Notes under the pieces: model-generated | The model's input: the letters and a program-made list of their open reading frames with translations, nothing else | What the model was told of the DNA's origin: nothing | Database searches by the model: none | Shown here: one piece after another, positions 6,948-14,632 of the stretch | How positions within the stretch are numbered: position 1 is the first letter of the stretch | How the letters are laid out: each line of letters opens with the position of its first letter | NCBI GenBank assembly: GCA_047616325.1 | Contig: JBLHGN010000050.1 | Location: forward strand, 1 to 17,239 | Source: JBLHGN01 sp047616325 | GTDB lineage: Bacteria > Pseudomonadota > Gammaproteobacteria > Pseudomonadales > Cellvibrionaceae | DNA length: 17,239 bases | Reading direction: 5' to 3' | Translations under genes and position numbers: made by a program

Positions 6948-8735
6948 CTAAAGATCTAAGCGAGAAGGCAAGCGGTCTTCACATGCTTGACTAGTAGTGG
7001 GCACAGAAACGTTTTCAACCATTCCCTGCTCGCTATGCCAAACGTCAAACTCGCCATTATTATCAAAACGGAAAATCTTATAGTCTATCTCACCAACCGT
7101 TTCATTGCCGGCAGGTTTCATTATTGCTTGATAGGTAGCGCCCAGGAAGTTGATTGTAATAAGTAGGCTAAAAGATTCAACATCACCCTCACTTGCCCCT
7201 AATAAGCTCCAGTATCCATCCACCAACTCGCCACGAGTATTGCCTTCGCCCAAAGTATCCGTCGTCTCATTGGCACTCTCAATAAATTTTACGCATGCTA
7301 CAAAGGCACCGTCAACGTCTCCGGCTTCGCCAGCAAAATATAATTCCACCTCCGAATCATTTGAATCATTTGGGCGATCACCTAAGTCCAATTCGGACAC
7401 TTTTAATTGGAGTCCACCGACCTGAATAAAAGGCTGTACATCTTCGCCGAGACTAGATGCCGCAGATATTTCTTCCACCGAATCAAAATCATCGCCGGAA
7501 AAGTCATTCTCAGCCAGCGAACTAATGTCTGCAGAGTCCAAACTTAAGTTCGCCAGCAAAGTGTCAACTAACTCTTGGGCGTCATCATCGCCATCATCGA
7601 CATTAAAAAAGTTAATTACATTGTCAATTGAGGCGTCGTCATTATTTGATTCCTCAACCGTTTTGATTACCAATATTTCAAGTGCCCGCGAACCTCCGAC
7701 AGCATCGTTCAAATCAAAATTCGTGTCCTCAATATCAATTAACGAGTTCACAGCTGCACTAAACTCTGACGCGACTTCAACCACGCGTGAAAACGCTCCA
7801 ACATCCCCTAACGACCCCATATCGGGGGGCAGATCAAATTCTTTGCGCTCATAAACCTCCCTTAGCGATGCCTCCGCGGCATCCAATACGGAAACCAAGG
7901 TATTCTGGTCCGACAAGGCCTCATCTAAATTGACTCCAGAATCAATAATTTGCTCAGCAAGACTTGGATAAACAGTACTAGCAGCATCATTAGGCGTACC
8001 AAAATTTTCGCCTATTTCGTCATAGGTATCGGTAAGCCGGTCCGACAAAACGGCCACTACTTTATGAATTTTTAATGCGGTGTTAAGCAGAGAGACGTCA
8101 AGCCCATCCGCACCATCAGTATTTAAATAGTCAACATCAAGATCAGCCTCGTCGATGCTTAGCGCGTTAAGTAGCGCACTTCTCTGACCGGTATCCTCTA
8201 CATTGCTCAACAGCGAAGTAATCGGTGATATCAATGAGTCGTTTACCTCAGCATCGACCTCTGCATTCACACGCCGGCTCATTTGCCCCAAAAAGGGTTC
8301 GCCAGTCACTATGTCATAGCCCGAATCTATACGTATCACGACGTTGGAATACTCCACATTAGAAATTAGGCAATATTGCTGCTCTTGAGCACTGGCACCA
8401 TCAGCACAATAATCGGTGCCTCTATTGGGGTTATAAGAATAATATCCCTCGTTATCGGTAAACGCCCAGGCTTCCCAGGCGTCGCGGGAACCATTATTAT
8501 TGGAATCGATAAATACAGTTGCGCGAGCCAGATAACCGTCGATTACCCTACCGGAGAAGTCTTGACTGAAGGTCGATACGCTACCGTCATCCTGCCCTGA
8601 ACCGCCGCAGGCACTCAGCTGACCCAAGCCCGCAACAAGCAAAACTAGCTTAAGTCGTTTAAGGGTGTTAAGCGAAACAATCGCTTTGAAGGAAGATACC
8701 ATCGGGGTTAAAATTTTTGGGGCCTTTTTTTTCAT
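6948..8735 (-). CDS. Large acidic putative lipoprotein of unknown function
   Basis: I do not recognise a named family. The 595-residue product begins with a long basic N-region, a hydrophobic stretch (LKLVLLVAGLGQ) and the lipobox LSAC, predicting lipidation at Cys43 followed by a Gly/Ser/Asp-rich tether. Residues 61-100 (GRVIDGYLARATVFID onward) resemble the short beta domains found in surface proteins. DSNNNGSRDAWE (77-88) fits the EF-hand-like calcium loop at positions 1, 3, 5, 6, 9 and 12. The middle is very Asp/Glu-rich and largely helical in appearance; the C-terminal 130 residues look beta-rich. SD-like AGAGAAG precedes the ATG by about 6 nt; an ATG at codon 12 would give a more ordinary signal length but has no ribosome site. 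It lies 95 bp downstream of the TraF-like gene on the same strand. Confidence 0.75.
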   Translation of the reverse strand: MKKKAPKILTPMVSSFKAIVSLNTLKRLKLVLLVAGLGQLSACGGSGQDDGSVSTFSQDFSGRVIDGYLARATVFIDSNNNGSRDAWEAWAFTDNEGYYSYNPNRGTDYCADGASAQEQQYCLISNVEYSNVVIRIDSGYDIVTGEPFLGQMSRRVNAEVDAEVNDSLISPITSLLSNVEDTGQRSALLNALSIDEADLDVDYLNTDGADGLDVSLLNTALKIHKVVAVLSDRLTDTYDEIGENFGTPNDAASTVYPSLAEQIIDSGVNLDEALSDQNTLVSVLDAAEASLREVYERKEFDLPPDMGSLGDVGAFSRVVEVASEFSAAVNSLIDIEDTNFDLNDAVGGSRALEILVIKTVEESNNDDASIDNVINFFNVDDGDDDAQELVDTLLANLSLDSADISSLAENDFSGDDFDSVEEISAASSLGEDVQPFIQVGGLQLKVSELDLGDRPNDSNDSEVELYFAGEAGDVDGAFVACVKFIESANETTDTLGEGNTRGELVDGYWSLLGASEGDVESFSLLITINFLGATYQAIMKPAGNETVGEIDYKIFRFDNNGEFDVWHSEQGMVENVSVPTTSQACEDRLPSRLDL

Positions 8736-8770
8736 AAGTCACTTCTCTGAATCTAAAATTTTTTAATTCT

Positions 8771-8807
8771 ATGTGCTTGGGGAAGTAGACAAGTACTTCC
8801 AACACAT
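8771..8807. promoter_or_regulatory. Two-part hairpin between traF-like and lipoprotein genes
   Basis: GGAAGTA (8781-8787) pairs perfectly with TACTTCC (8794-8800) across a 6-nt loop. An outer stem ATGTG (8771-8775)/CACAT (8803-8807) encloses it. In the direction of the two minus-strand genes no T-run follows directly, so it may be a processing or stability element rather than a terminator. On the plus strand it is followed by a T-run but no gene needs ending there. Confidence 0.4.
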
Positions 8808-8830
8808 ACCCATTTTTATAGAATGGCGCA

Positions 8831-10135
8831 CTAAAACTTTTCTTCAAATCCTATCGCAAAACCAAACAGTTGCGGTGCAGTACTGCCATCCACTTCAATA
8901 CTTTCCAAGCCCCATTCCACATCCAAACTAAGCACTTTAAAAAATGTGAGGCCGAAGTTCATGCTGCTGAGCTTGGTGCCAGCAAGATTTGTGTGATAGC
9001 CTACGCGTGCAGATGGCAGCCAAAAGCCTCTAGATTCATAAGACGTGGCTAGGTGAAACCATTGATTGGAAAAGCCCACTACGTCATCGTATTCAGCCAA
9101 ATCGAGTGTACTTGACACATGCCACCTGTCGGTCACCTGAACTAAGCCATCGACCTGCACCAAGGCATGCATGGTGTGGCTTTCGCCGGCCTTAATGCGC
9201 CCTTGTGCAATAAAAAACTGGGCTACATCACAGGCACTTCGTTCGGGATTGTCTTCCCCACGGCTTACGCAATCCACCCCCACTGCACCATAGGAAAAAG
9301 ATGGCGAGTTTATGTTCTCTAAGGTGAGCCCAGCCCTATACCAGTCGGCGTCCCAAACAAAACCTATGTCCAAAGCGATGCCGGTACTTGAATTCAGATT
9401 GGTGTCGTATTCGTCGCTGATAACGTCGCCTACGTCTTTTCCGTCGAGGCTCTCTAACCAGATCACTTGCTTGCTAAGATCCATATTGATCACCTTGAAT
9501 TTAGCCCCAGCATAGAGGGTGTTCTCGCGCCCACCGGCCTCTTTTCTACTCCATACATCACGGCTATAACTAAGACCAAATGTTGTATTAATACCACTTT
9601 TCAAATAGATCGAAGTATTCGTCTGAAAACCTTGAATTGGGTCTGCCCTCAGTTCCGCATCGAGAATTCGCACGGCGGTATCAAGACCAGCGCTAATGTC
9701 TGCTCCGAAATACCCTCCAAAACGTTCGGAGCGAATGTACATCGGAAACAAGGGTGCATTTACAGCCACGGTGTTTTTTATGTAACCCGCCTCTCCCATT
9801 TCCTCCAGAATAAGATTAAAACGATCCAATACATCACCTTGTGGTTCCGTAATCGAGCCAGGATCGTCGAGAAGTTCAATAAGCTCATCCAAATCGTCGG
9901 CAAAGTTGTCCACCTCCCCAATTTCAAAGCCAAAACTTACACTGGGTAGGTAGGTAATACGCGAACTGTCATCCTCTGAAATTAACAAAGAACCCATTGC
10001 CGGGTTGCTGGAACCGGCATAGAGGGAGTAATGGCTGGACGAAGGTCCAGTGGTCAAAGCGCTACCGGAATTAGCGCCACTGCCGGCCATTGTCTGTACA
10101 GAAAAAAGACATGTAATAAAGAGGGCTCGCTTCAC
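8831..10135 (-). CDS. TraF-like (TraF_2 family) putative outer-membrane beta-barrel protein
   Basis: The 434-residue product resembles chromosomal proteins annotated 'conjugal transfer protein TraF', a family I recall as PF13729 with a PorV/FadL-like barrel. Visible signs are a short signal peptide (ALFITCLFSVQTMAG), then SHYSLYAGSSNPAMGSLL, where the Asn-Pro-Ala motif is typical. Alternating hydrophobic strands follow (TTFGLSYSRDVW, TLYAGAKFKVI, WYRAGLTLENI). The protein ends in Phe (GFEEKF), as outer-membrane barrels do for BAM recognition. The start is a GTG with TAGGAG 5 nt upstream. Despite the name there are no conjugation genes nearby, so a role in DNA transfer is not supported. It probably leads an operon with the lipoprotein gene. 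Confidence 0.75.
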   Translation of the reverse strand: MKRALFITCLFSVQTMAGSGANSGSALTTGPSSSHYSLYAGSSNPAMGSLLISEDDSSRITYLPSVSFGFEIGEVDNFADDLDELIELLDDPGSITEPQGDVLDRFNLILEEMGEAGYIKNTVAVNAPLFPMYIRSERFGGYFGADISAGLDTAVRILDAELRADPIQGFQTNTSIYLKSGINTTFGLSYSRDVWSRKEAGGRENTLYAGAKFKVINMDLSKQVIWLESLDGKDVGDVISDEYDTNLNSSTGIALDIGFVWDADWYRAGLTLENINSPSFSYGAVGVDCVSRGEDNPERSACDVAQFFIAQGRIKAGESHTMHALVQVDGLVQVTDRWHVSSTLDLAEYDDVVGFSNQWFHLATSYESRGFWLPSARVGYHTNLAGTKLSSMNFGLTFFKVLSLDVEWGLESIEVDGSTAPQLFGFAIGFEEKF

Positions 10136-10563
10136 TTTTGCTCCTAGGTTCTCTGTTGATATGCAGATGTAACCGTAGTCGATGGCGGTGAAGACCGTTC
10201 ACTAATCGAACTGTTATGCAAAAATAGTCTCGCACAGCACAAAGCCATTCGTTTATTCAATAAAAAAGTCGCAATTATCCCTGGAGGCGGATCCGTTTAT
10301 GGTCTACGTGAACGCCTACCCCCCCTCCTCTTGAGCGACTTGAAATTATCACGCTTCTTCGTTTAGTGTATTTGAACAAAGGCTGGATAAACATTGCTAC
10401 AATACGAGATAATGAACGTATCAATTTTAAATTTTAACTCTGTAGGACGCCAACAAGCGGTATTTCCAACACGCGGCATCTATCGATACATGTAGAGATA
10501 GATCAAGGTATAAAGATTTACGTACAATAATTTACGCACAACACTAATAATATCGAGTAACAC
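10136..10563. other. 428-bp divergent intergenic region
   Basis: Lies between the divergent TraF-like gene and the pentapeptide-cyclase gene, so it should hold two promoters. I see only weak candidates: on the plus strand TTGAAA at 10340-10345 with a poor -10, and TACAAT at 10398-10403 without a well-spaced -35. A tiny reading frame of 11 codons at 10299-10334 has GGAGG 11 nt upstream. No RNA gene, strong terminator or repeat is apparent, and no longer ORF is convincing. The ribosome site of the downstream gene is weak (GAG in TCGAGTAACAC). Confidence 0.5.
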
Positions 10564-12294
10564 ATGGAACAAAATCTCATTCTGAGGGAGCTTAAAAAGG
10601 GCGCTCAATCATGGAATATTTGGCGCAAAACAAAGGTAACGGGAGACCTAAATCTCGACGGTGTCGAGCTGATTGGGCTCAATTTAGATAGCATAGATTT
10701 CTCCAAGCTATCGCTATGCAACGCGGTGATAAAAAAATGCAGTCTTAAAAACGCCGACTTTATTAGTGCCAACATGGAAGGCGCCGACCTTCAAATGAAT
10801 GACTTCAGCTACGCAAAACTTATTGCGGCGCAACTCAACAAGGCCAATCTAAGCGGCTCAAATCTCACCAAAACAAACATGCTTACCGCTTGGACGCTTA
10901 ATACCAAACTGGAAAACATCGATTTTCGTGGACACGACATTAGCGGATTAAATCTAAAGAGCACATCGTTGGCCGGTAGCAACCTATCCGGACAACAGCT
11001 AAAACATGTGGATTTATCACATTCCAATTTAGAAGAGGTTAACCTTCAAGGAGCCGATCTCGAATGCACCAACCTTATTCATACCAATTTAACCAACGCT
11101 AATCTACGCGACGCCAACCTGACCAACGCTATTTTTAAATCGGCCAACTTAAGTGGTATAGATCTCAGCAGCATGAACCTGAGCAATGCTGATTTTAGTT
11201 CCGCGAATCTATCTAATTGCGATTTTAGAGAAGCCAATCTATCCAATGTGAACATGGCCCACGCCAACATTACCGGCGCCCAGCTTTGGAAAATACAAAC
11301 CAGCGGCTGGAACATTGCGAATATCATTTGTGACTACGCCTTCTGGGATAAAAGAGGGGCAGAAAAAACAGACTATCGCAACTATGAATTCGAACGTATT
11401 TTTGCCGAATCGATTACGATAGAGCTGAGTTATCCCTACCGACTTACCGCCAACGAATTAACCACACTGCCGATTTTCGTTGAGCATCTCGAGGCCGTGC
11501 ACTGGGGCATCATTTTGCGTCTTAAGTCTATTGCCGATGTGGCAGGGGGCGCCCTGGTGCGTTTCGTCGTGGAAGAACCCAGTTCACACAACCCCTCGCA
11601 ACTGAAAGCAAATTTACAGGCTGAGGCCGAACGTATTCAAGTGGCACAGCTTGCGCTGCGCAACAACCCAAAATTACACTTGGCACTCAAAGAAAAAATT
11701 GCCATAATTAAAGAGGAGTTCTGGCCGCGCCTGCTAGAACTTGCCGCCGATCATGAAAAAGATCAGGTGCGCAATCTCACCATCGTCTTTATGGATTTGA
11801 AGGGCTTTTCAAGCTGGGGAGACGAAGAAGTTTCAGAAAAACTATCTTTATTCCGCGGACTGACCAAGCCAATATTAAAAAAATGGCAGGCCAACTATCC
11901 CAATATGGAAGGCGATTCTTTGCGCGTCACGTTCACCAATGTGTCGGCGGGTTTGGCCTGCGCATGCATGATGAGCAGTGTTCTCACTGCCGCAGGATTT
12001 GAATTGCGCATCGGCGTAGAAATGGGCGAAGTAGCGGTTATACACAATGAGATTACCGATATTTCTGATTTGGAAGGCGTTGCGGTGAGTATGGCGGCGC
12101 GCTTAGAAGCCGCCGCAGACCCCGGTGACGTACTGGTTAGTCACAAAGTTCGACACTACGCAGGACACCGGGATCTTTTTCAATTCACGCCAAAACGGGT
12201 GCAGCTTAAAAAGAGCATTGGCAACAAAAAAGAAGGCGACTCCGTCGATTGTTATTCTGTGGTGCCCTTAAAACCCTTACAAGACTTTGTATAA
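10564..12294 (+). CDS. Pentapeptide-repeat protein fused to a class III adenylate/guanylate cyclase domain
   Basis: 576 residues in three parts. Residues about 1-25 contain the SWNIWR cap that often precedes pentapeptide solenoids. Residues about 28-245 are some forty nearly unbroken A(N/D)LXX-type repeats (ANLSGSNLTKTNM, ADFSSANLSNCDF), forming a right-handed beta helix. Residues 275-395 are a linker domain I do not recognise (ITIELSYPYRLT..., then helices). Residues 400-535 fit a class III nucleotide cyclase: metal aspartates Asp411 (FMDLKGFS) and Asp451 (MEGDSL), purine-site Asp502, and Arg513 in MAARLE. The purine-selecting Lys position is Asn447, and the transition-state Asn is Ser509. 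No membrane segment is visible, so it is probably cytoplasmic. Making cAMP or cGMP is possible but not assured. It is followed after 30 bp by an HD-GYP-like gene. Confidence 0.85.
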   Translation: MEQNLILRELKKGAQSWNIWRKTKVTGDLNLDGVELIGLNLDSIDFSKLSLCNAVIKKCSLKNADFISANMEGADLQMNDFSYAKLIAAQLNKANLSGSNLTKTNMLTAWTLNTKLENIDFRGHDISGLNLKSTSLAGSNLSGQQLKHVDLSHSNLEEVNLQGADLECTNLIHTNLTNANLRDANLTNAIFKSANLSGIDLSSMNLSNADFSSANLSNCDFREANLSNVNMAHANITGAQLWKIQTSGWNIANIICDYAFWDKRGAEKTDYRNYEFERIFAESITIELSYPYRLTANELTTLPIFVEHLEAVHWGIILRLKSIADVAGGALVRFVVEEPSSHNPSQLKANLQAEAERIQVAQLALRNNPKLHLALKEKIAIIKEEFWPRLLELAADHEKDQVRNLTIVFMDLKGFSSWGDEEVSEKLSLFRGLTKPILKKWQANYPNMEGDSLRVTFTNVSAGLACACMMSSVLTAAGFELRIGVEMGEVAVIHNEITDISDLEGVAVSMAARLEAAADPGDVLVSHKVRHYAGHRDLFQFTPKRVQLKKSIGNKKEGDSVDCYSVVPLKPLQDFV

Positions 12295-12324
12295 CAGCTC
12301 CCTTCCACATATAAAGAATGCCAT

Positions 12325-13620
12325 ATGAATGACGTAAGCGATCACCCGAAAGATTATTACGGTCACCGTCTGGCTGAAGTAAATGCTTTCAACCCCGTTA
12401 TAGCCAATGAAAATATCTGCAATCAAAAAGGTGTGTTATTAATATCAAAAGGAACCCGCTTTTCCCGCTCCCAAGCCGACCTTATCGTCAATCATAGGCT
12501 GATCAAACCACTTGAACATAGCGTCGATATTGAGCACAGTCTCGCAGCAAAAGGCCTGTTCGACCTACTGCGAAAAACATTTACTCAATTGCCTGGCCTC
12601 AATGCAGTCATCAATAATGAAAGCGTGCAAAGTGCAATTAAACGCTTCTGCCGCTTTTACGAAAAGCATCCATTATTGCGTCAAAAACTCACCGTACTAT
12701 CACAGCAACTCCCCGAAATTTACTACCAAAGCCTATTCAGTTCCATGGCTGGGGTTGCTTTGGCACAGGAATTAAGCTTGGGAGAGGAGGATCAACGCAC
12801 GGTGTTTATTGGCGGTCTAATGCACAACAGTGGATTTTTGCACTTAAACCCGGAACTTACGCGCAACGAAGGCGAATTGGAAAAAAATGCCTCACTCGAC
12901 GCACAAGTTCACCCCATTATTGCCAAACTTTTTCTCGAACATGTACCCGGCCTACCTAAATGTATCAGCAATGCTGTCGCCGATCACCACGAACGCACCG
13001 ACGGAACGGGCTACCCAAAAAGTAAATTTGGCGATGAGCTAAGCATTGCCAGTCAAATAATAGCACTTACCGACACTATAGTGGCCAGCTATAATCGCTG
13101 TTTATGCTACGGCGAACATGCTCACCAACTGGTACTGCTGGTGCTGCAGCTGAATAATAATGTTCACTTCGCGACGGTCTACAAAGCGGCGTCTCGGCTC
13201 ATACTGCGTGGGCCAATGCCCAATACACCGCCCGCAAATCCGCCCACAGCCCGCGATGTGCTAAAACAACAACAGCGTATTGTCGTCAATTTTGATATGT
13301 ATAAAAAACTCGCCTTTGTTCTCATGAAAAATGTGCGCAGCAAACACACTCGCTCCATCGCTTCAATGGTGGGCCGCCTAGCCGCGTCCTTTATCAGTGC
13401 AGGCATTATCCAGCAGAATTATTGCGACTGGCTGGAAGCAGTGTCTAAAAGCGATAGACCCGAAGACCATCTATCACTATTGAAAAGCAAAATTCTCCAA
13501 GACGAAGTTGAACGTCAGCTGATCCAACTACGCGTCATTATTTGGAAAACAATAAAGACCATACCAAAAGAGGACCAGACACTCATCGAAGCCACCACTC
13601 AAGCCTACAATCAGCTCTAG
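12325..13620 (+). CDS. HD-GYP-like protein with altered HD motif
   Basis: 431 residues. HD-GYP proteins normally hydrolyse cyclic di-GMP using a bimetal site. Residues 20-75 form a small N-terminal domain (KGVLLISKGTRFS...KPLEHSVDI) common in this class. The core spans about 130-270: His167-Asn168 stands where HD is expected (GLMHNSGF), His196, His221-His222, then a well kept HHERTDGTGYP (221-231) and the later Asp250 (IIALTD). The first His of the usual site also appears missing (SLFSSMAGVALAQEL). Residues 270-431 are helical and unrecognised. It probably forms an operon with the cyclase-domain gene. Family membership is clear; phosphodiesterase activity is doubtful, and a binding or regulatory role is equally possible. 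Confidence 0.85.
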   Translation: MNDVSDHPKDYYGHRLAEVNAFNPVIANENICNQKGVLLISKGTRFSRSQADLIVNHRLIKPLEHSVDIEHSLAAKGLFDLLRKTFTQLPGLNAVINNESVQSAIKRFCRFYEKHPLLRQKLTVLSQQLPEIYYQSLFSSMAGVALAQELSLGEEDQRTVFIGGLMHNSGFLHLNPELTRNEGELEKNASLDAQVHPIIAKLFLEHVPGLPKCISNAVADHHERTDGTGYPKSKFGDELSIASQIIALTDTIVASYNRCLCYGEHAHQLVLLVLQLNNNVHFATVYKAASRLILRGPMPNTPPANPPTARDVLKQQQRIVVNFDMYKKLAFVLMKNVRSKHTRSIASMVGRLAASFISAGIIQQNYCDWLEAVSKSDRPEDHLSLLKSKILQDEVERQLIQLRVIIWKTIKTIPKEDQTLIEATTQAYNQL

Positions 13621-13690
13621 CGTCAAGACACCCGAGATGGCGCTGAAACTAAAATTGAAAGCACCATCCAAGAACGAGCCATCTACCCAA

Positions 13691-13705
13691 AGCCCAAACT
13701 GGGCT
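13691..13705. terminator. Short hairpin after the HD-GYP-like gene
   Basis: AGCCCA (13691-13696) and TGGGCT (13700-13705) pair perfectly around AAC, 70 bp after the stop. No T-run follows, so termination here is uncertain. Confidence 0.3.
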
Positions 13706-13720
13706 ACACATAGGCCACCG

Positions 13721-13757
13721 ATAGCTATTAGCTACCACGACCATTCAATTAACTTAT
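13721..13757 (+). promoter_or_regulatory. Putative OxyR-binding site upstream of the prx-grx gene
   Basis: ATAGCTATTAGCTAC (13721-13735) matches nine of the ten fixed positions of the OxyR half-site ATAGnTnnnAnCTAT. After the standard 7-base gap, 13743-13757 matches six of ten. The site ends just before the -35 region of the candidate promoter (-10 TAAAAT at 13781-13786), which is where OxyR binds when activating. The downstream product is a peroxide reductase, a typical OxyR target. The match is seen; regulation is inferred. Confidence 0.55.
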
Positions 13758-13786
13758 TTTATTAATCTTTCGGCGGTAGTTAAAAT
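13758..13786 (+). promoter_or_regulatory. Candidate promoter of the prx-grx gene
   Basis: TAAAAT (13781-13786) is a good -10 box. Seventeen bases upstream, TTTATT (13758-13763) is a poor -35, as expected for a promoter that needs an activator. Transcription would start near 13793, about 36 bp before the ATG. Confidence 0.4.
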
Positions 13787-13828
13787 GATCTCACATTATT
13801 TAATTCATTTAACCCAAGAGGTATTATT

Positions 13829-14566
13829 ATGCTAGCTGATCGACGAGGTGAAAAAGTCCCCCAAGTAACATTCAAAACCCGCGTGGGCGACGAGTGGAAG
13901 AATATAAGTTCCGAGAATATATTTGCAGGTAAAACCGTTGTACTGTTCGCGTTGCCTGGCGCGTTCACTCCAACCTGCTCGTCTACACACCTACCTCGCT
14001 ACAACGAACTGGCCCCTGTATTTAAGACCGAGGGCGTCGATACCATCGCCTGCTTATCGGTGAATGACACGTTTGTAATGAACTCTTGGGCCGGTGATCA
14101 ACACGCCGACAACATAGTGTTTATTCCCGACGGAAACGGAGAATTTAGTGAGGGCATGGGCCTGTTAGTAGACAAGAGCGATATCGGCTTTGGCAAACGT
14201 TCATGGCGCTACTCCATGCTGGTAAAAGATGGCGTAATTGACAAAATGTTTATTGAACCCGAGAAACAGGGCGACCCCTTTGAAGTAAGCGACGCCGACA
14301 CCATGCTTAACTATATAAACCCAAAAGCATCGCAGCCGGCACGGGTCTCATTGTTTAGCAAGCCTGGTTGTCCGCACTGTACTCGAGCCAAAAAAGCACT
14401 TAGCGATAAAGGCTACAAATATGAAGAAATCGTTTTGGGTCAACATGGCATCAGCTTCAGCACACTAGCGGCCGTTACCGGCGCGGGAACCACACCTCAG
14501 GTGTATATAGATGGCAAACATATTGGTACAGCAGATGCTCTGAATGAGTGGTTAAGCGAACAATAG
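13829..14566 (+). CDS. Peroxiredoxin-5/glutaredoxin fusion protein
   Basis: Hybrid enzyme that reduces hydrogen peroxide and alkyl hydroperoxides with glutathione as electron donor. The N-terminal Prx5 domain (about 1-165) carries the peroxidatic Cys50 in PGAFTPTCSSTHLP and Arg127 in RSWRYSM. The C-terminal glutaredoxin domain (about 170-245) has the redox motif C181-P-H-C184, the cis-proline TTP (221-223) and a glutathione-site GT(A)DAL motif. Its 245 residues match known hybrids such as that of Haemophilus influenzae. The ATG has AAGAGG 7 nt upstream. The gene stands alone, with an OxyR-like site before it and a hairpin after it. Confidence 0.94.
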   Translation: MLADRRGEKVPQVTFKTRVGDEWKNISSENIFAGKTVVLFALPGAFTPTCSSTHLPRYNELAPVFKTEGVDTIACLSVNDTFVMNSWAGDQHADNIVFIPDGNGEFSEGMGLLVDKSDIGFGKRSWRYSMLVKDGVIDKMFIEPEKQGDPFEVSDADTMLNYINPKASQPARVSLFSKPGCPHCTRAKKALSDKGYKYEEIVLGQHGISFSTLAAVTGAGTTPQVYIDGKHIGTADALNEWLSEQ

Positions 14567-14605
14567 TCCATAAGCTCAGTCTGCAAGCCAAGCACTACCA
14601 AGAAC

Positions 14606-14632
14606 GGCGCTTTTCTATTCTAAAGCGCCTTT
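14606..14632 (+). terminator. Rho-independent terminator of the prx-grx gene
   Basis: GGCGCTTT (14606-14613) and AAAGCGCC (14622-14629) form a perfect 8-bp stem with an 8-nt loop, followed by TTTATT. It begins 39 bp after the stop codon. The 3' arm overlaps the last codons of the convergent minus-strand gene, so it may act on both transcripts. Confidence 0.7.

Noticed and set aside
7525..7854. Serine-rich ORF of 109 codons on the plus strand
   Set aside because: It is the complement of the acidic lipoprotein gene; Asp/Glu codons read backwards give Ser/Ile/Val-rich shadows.
9467..9949. 160-codon ORF on the plus strand
   Set aside because: Lies wholly opposite the TraF-like gene, has no ribosome site and no family-like features.
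8831..10135. Conjugation or mobile-element island suggested by the TraF resemblance
   Set aside because: No relaxase, coupling protein, pilus or integrase gene is present, and the family is common on chromosomes.
10564..11300. DNA tandem repeat or CRISPR-like array
   Set aside because: The periodicity of about 15 bases is at the protein level (pentapeptides); the DNA units are diverged and there are no spacers.
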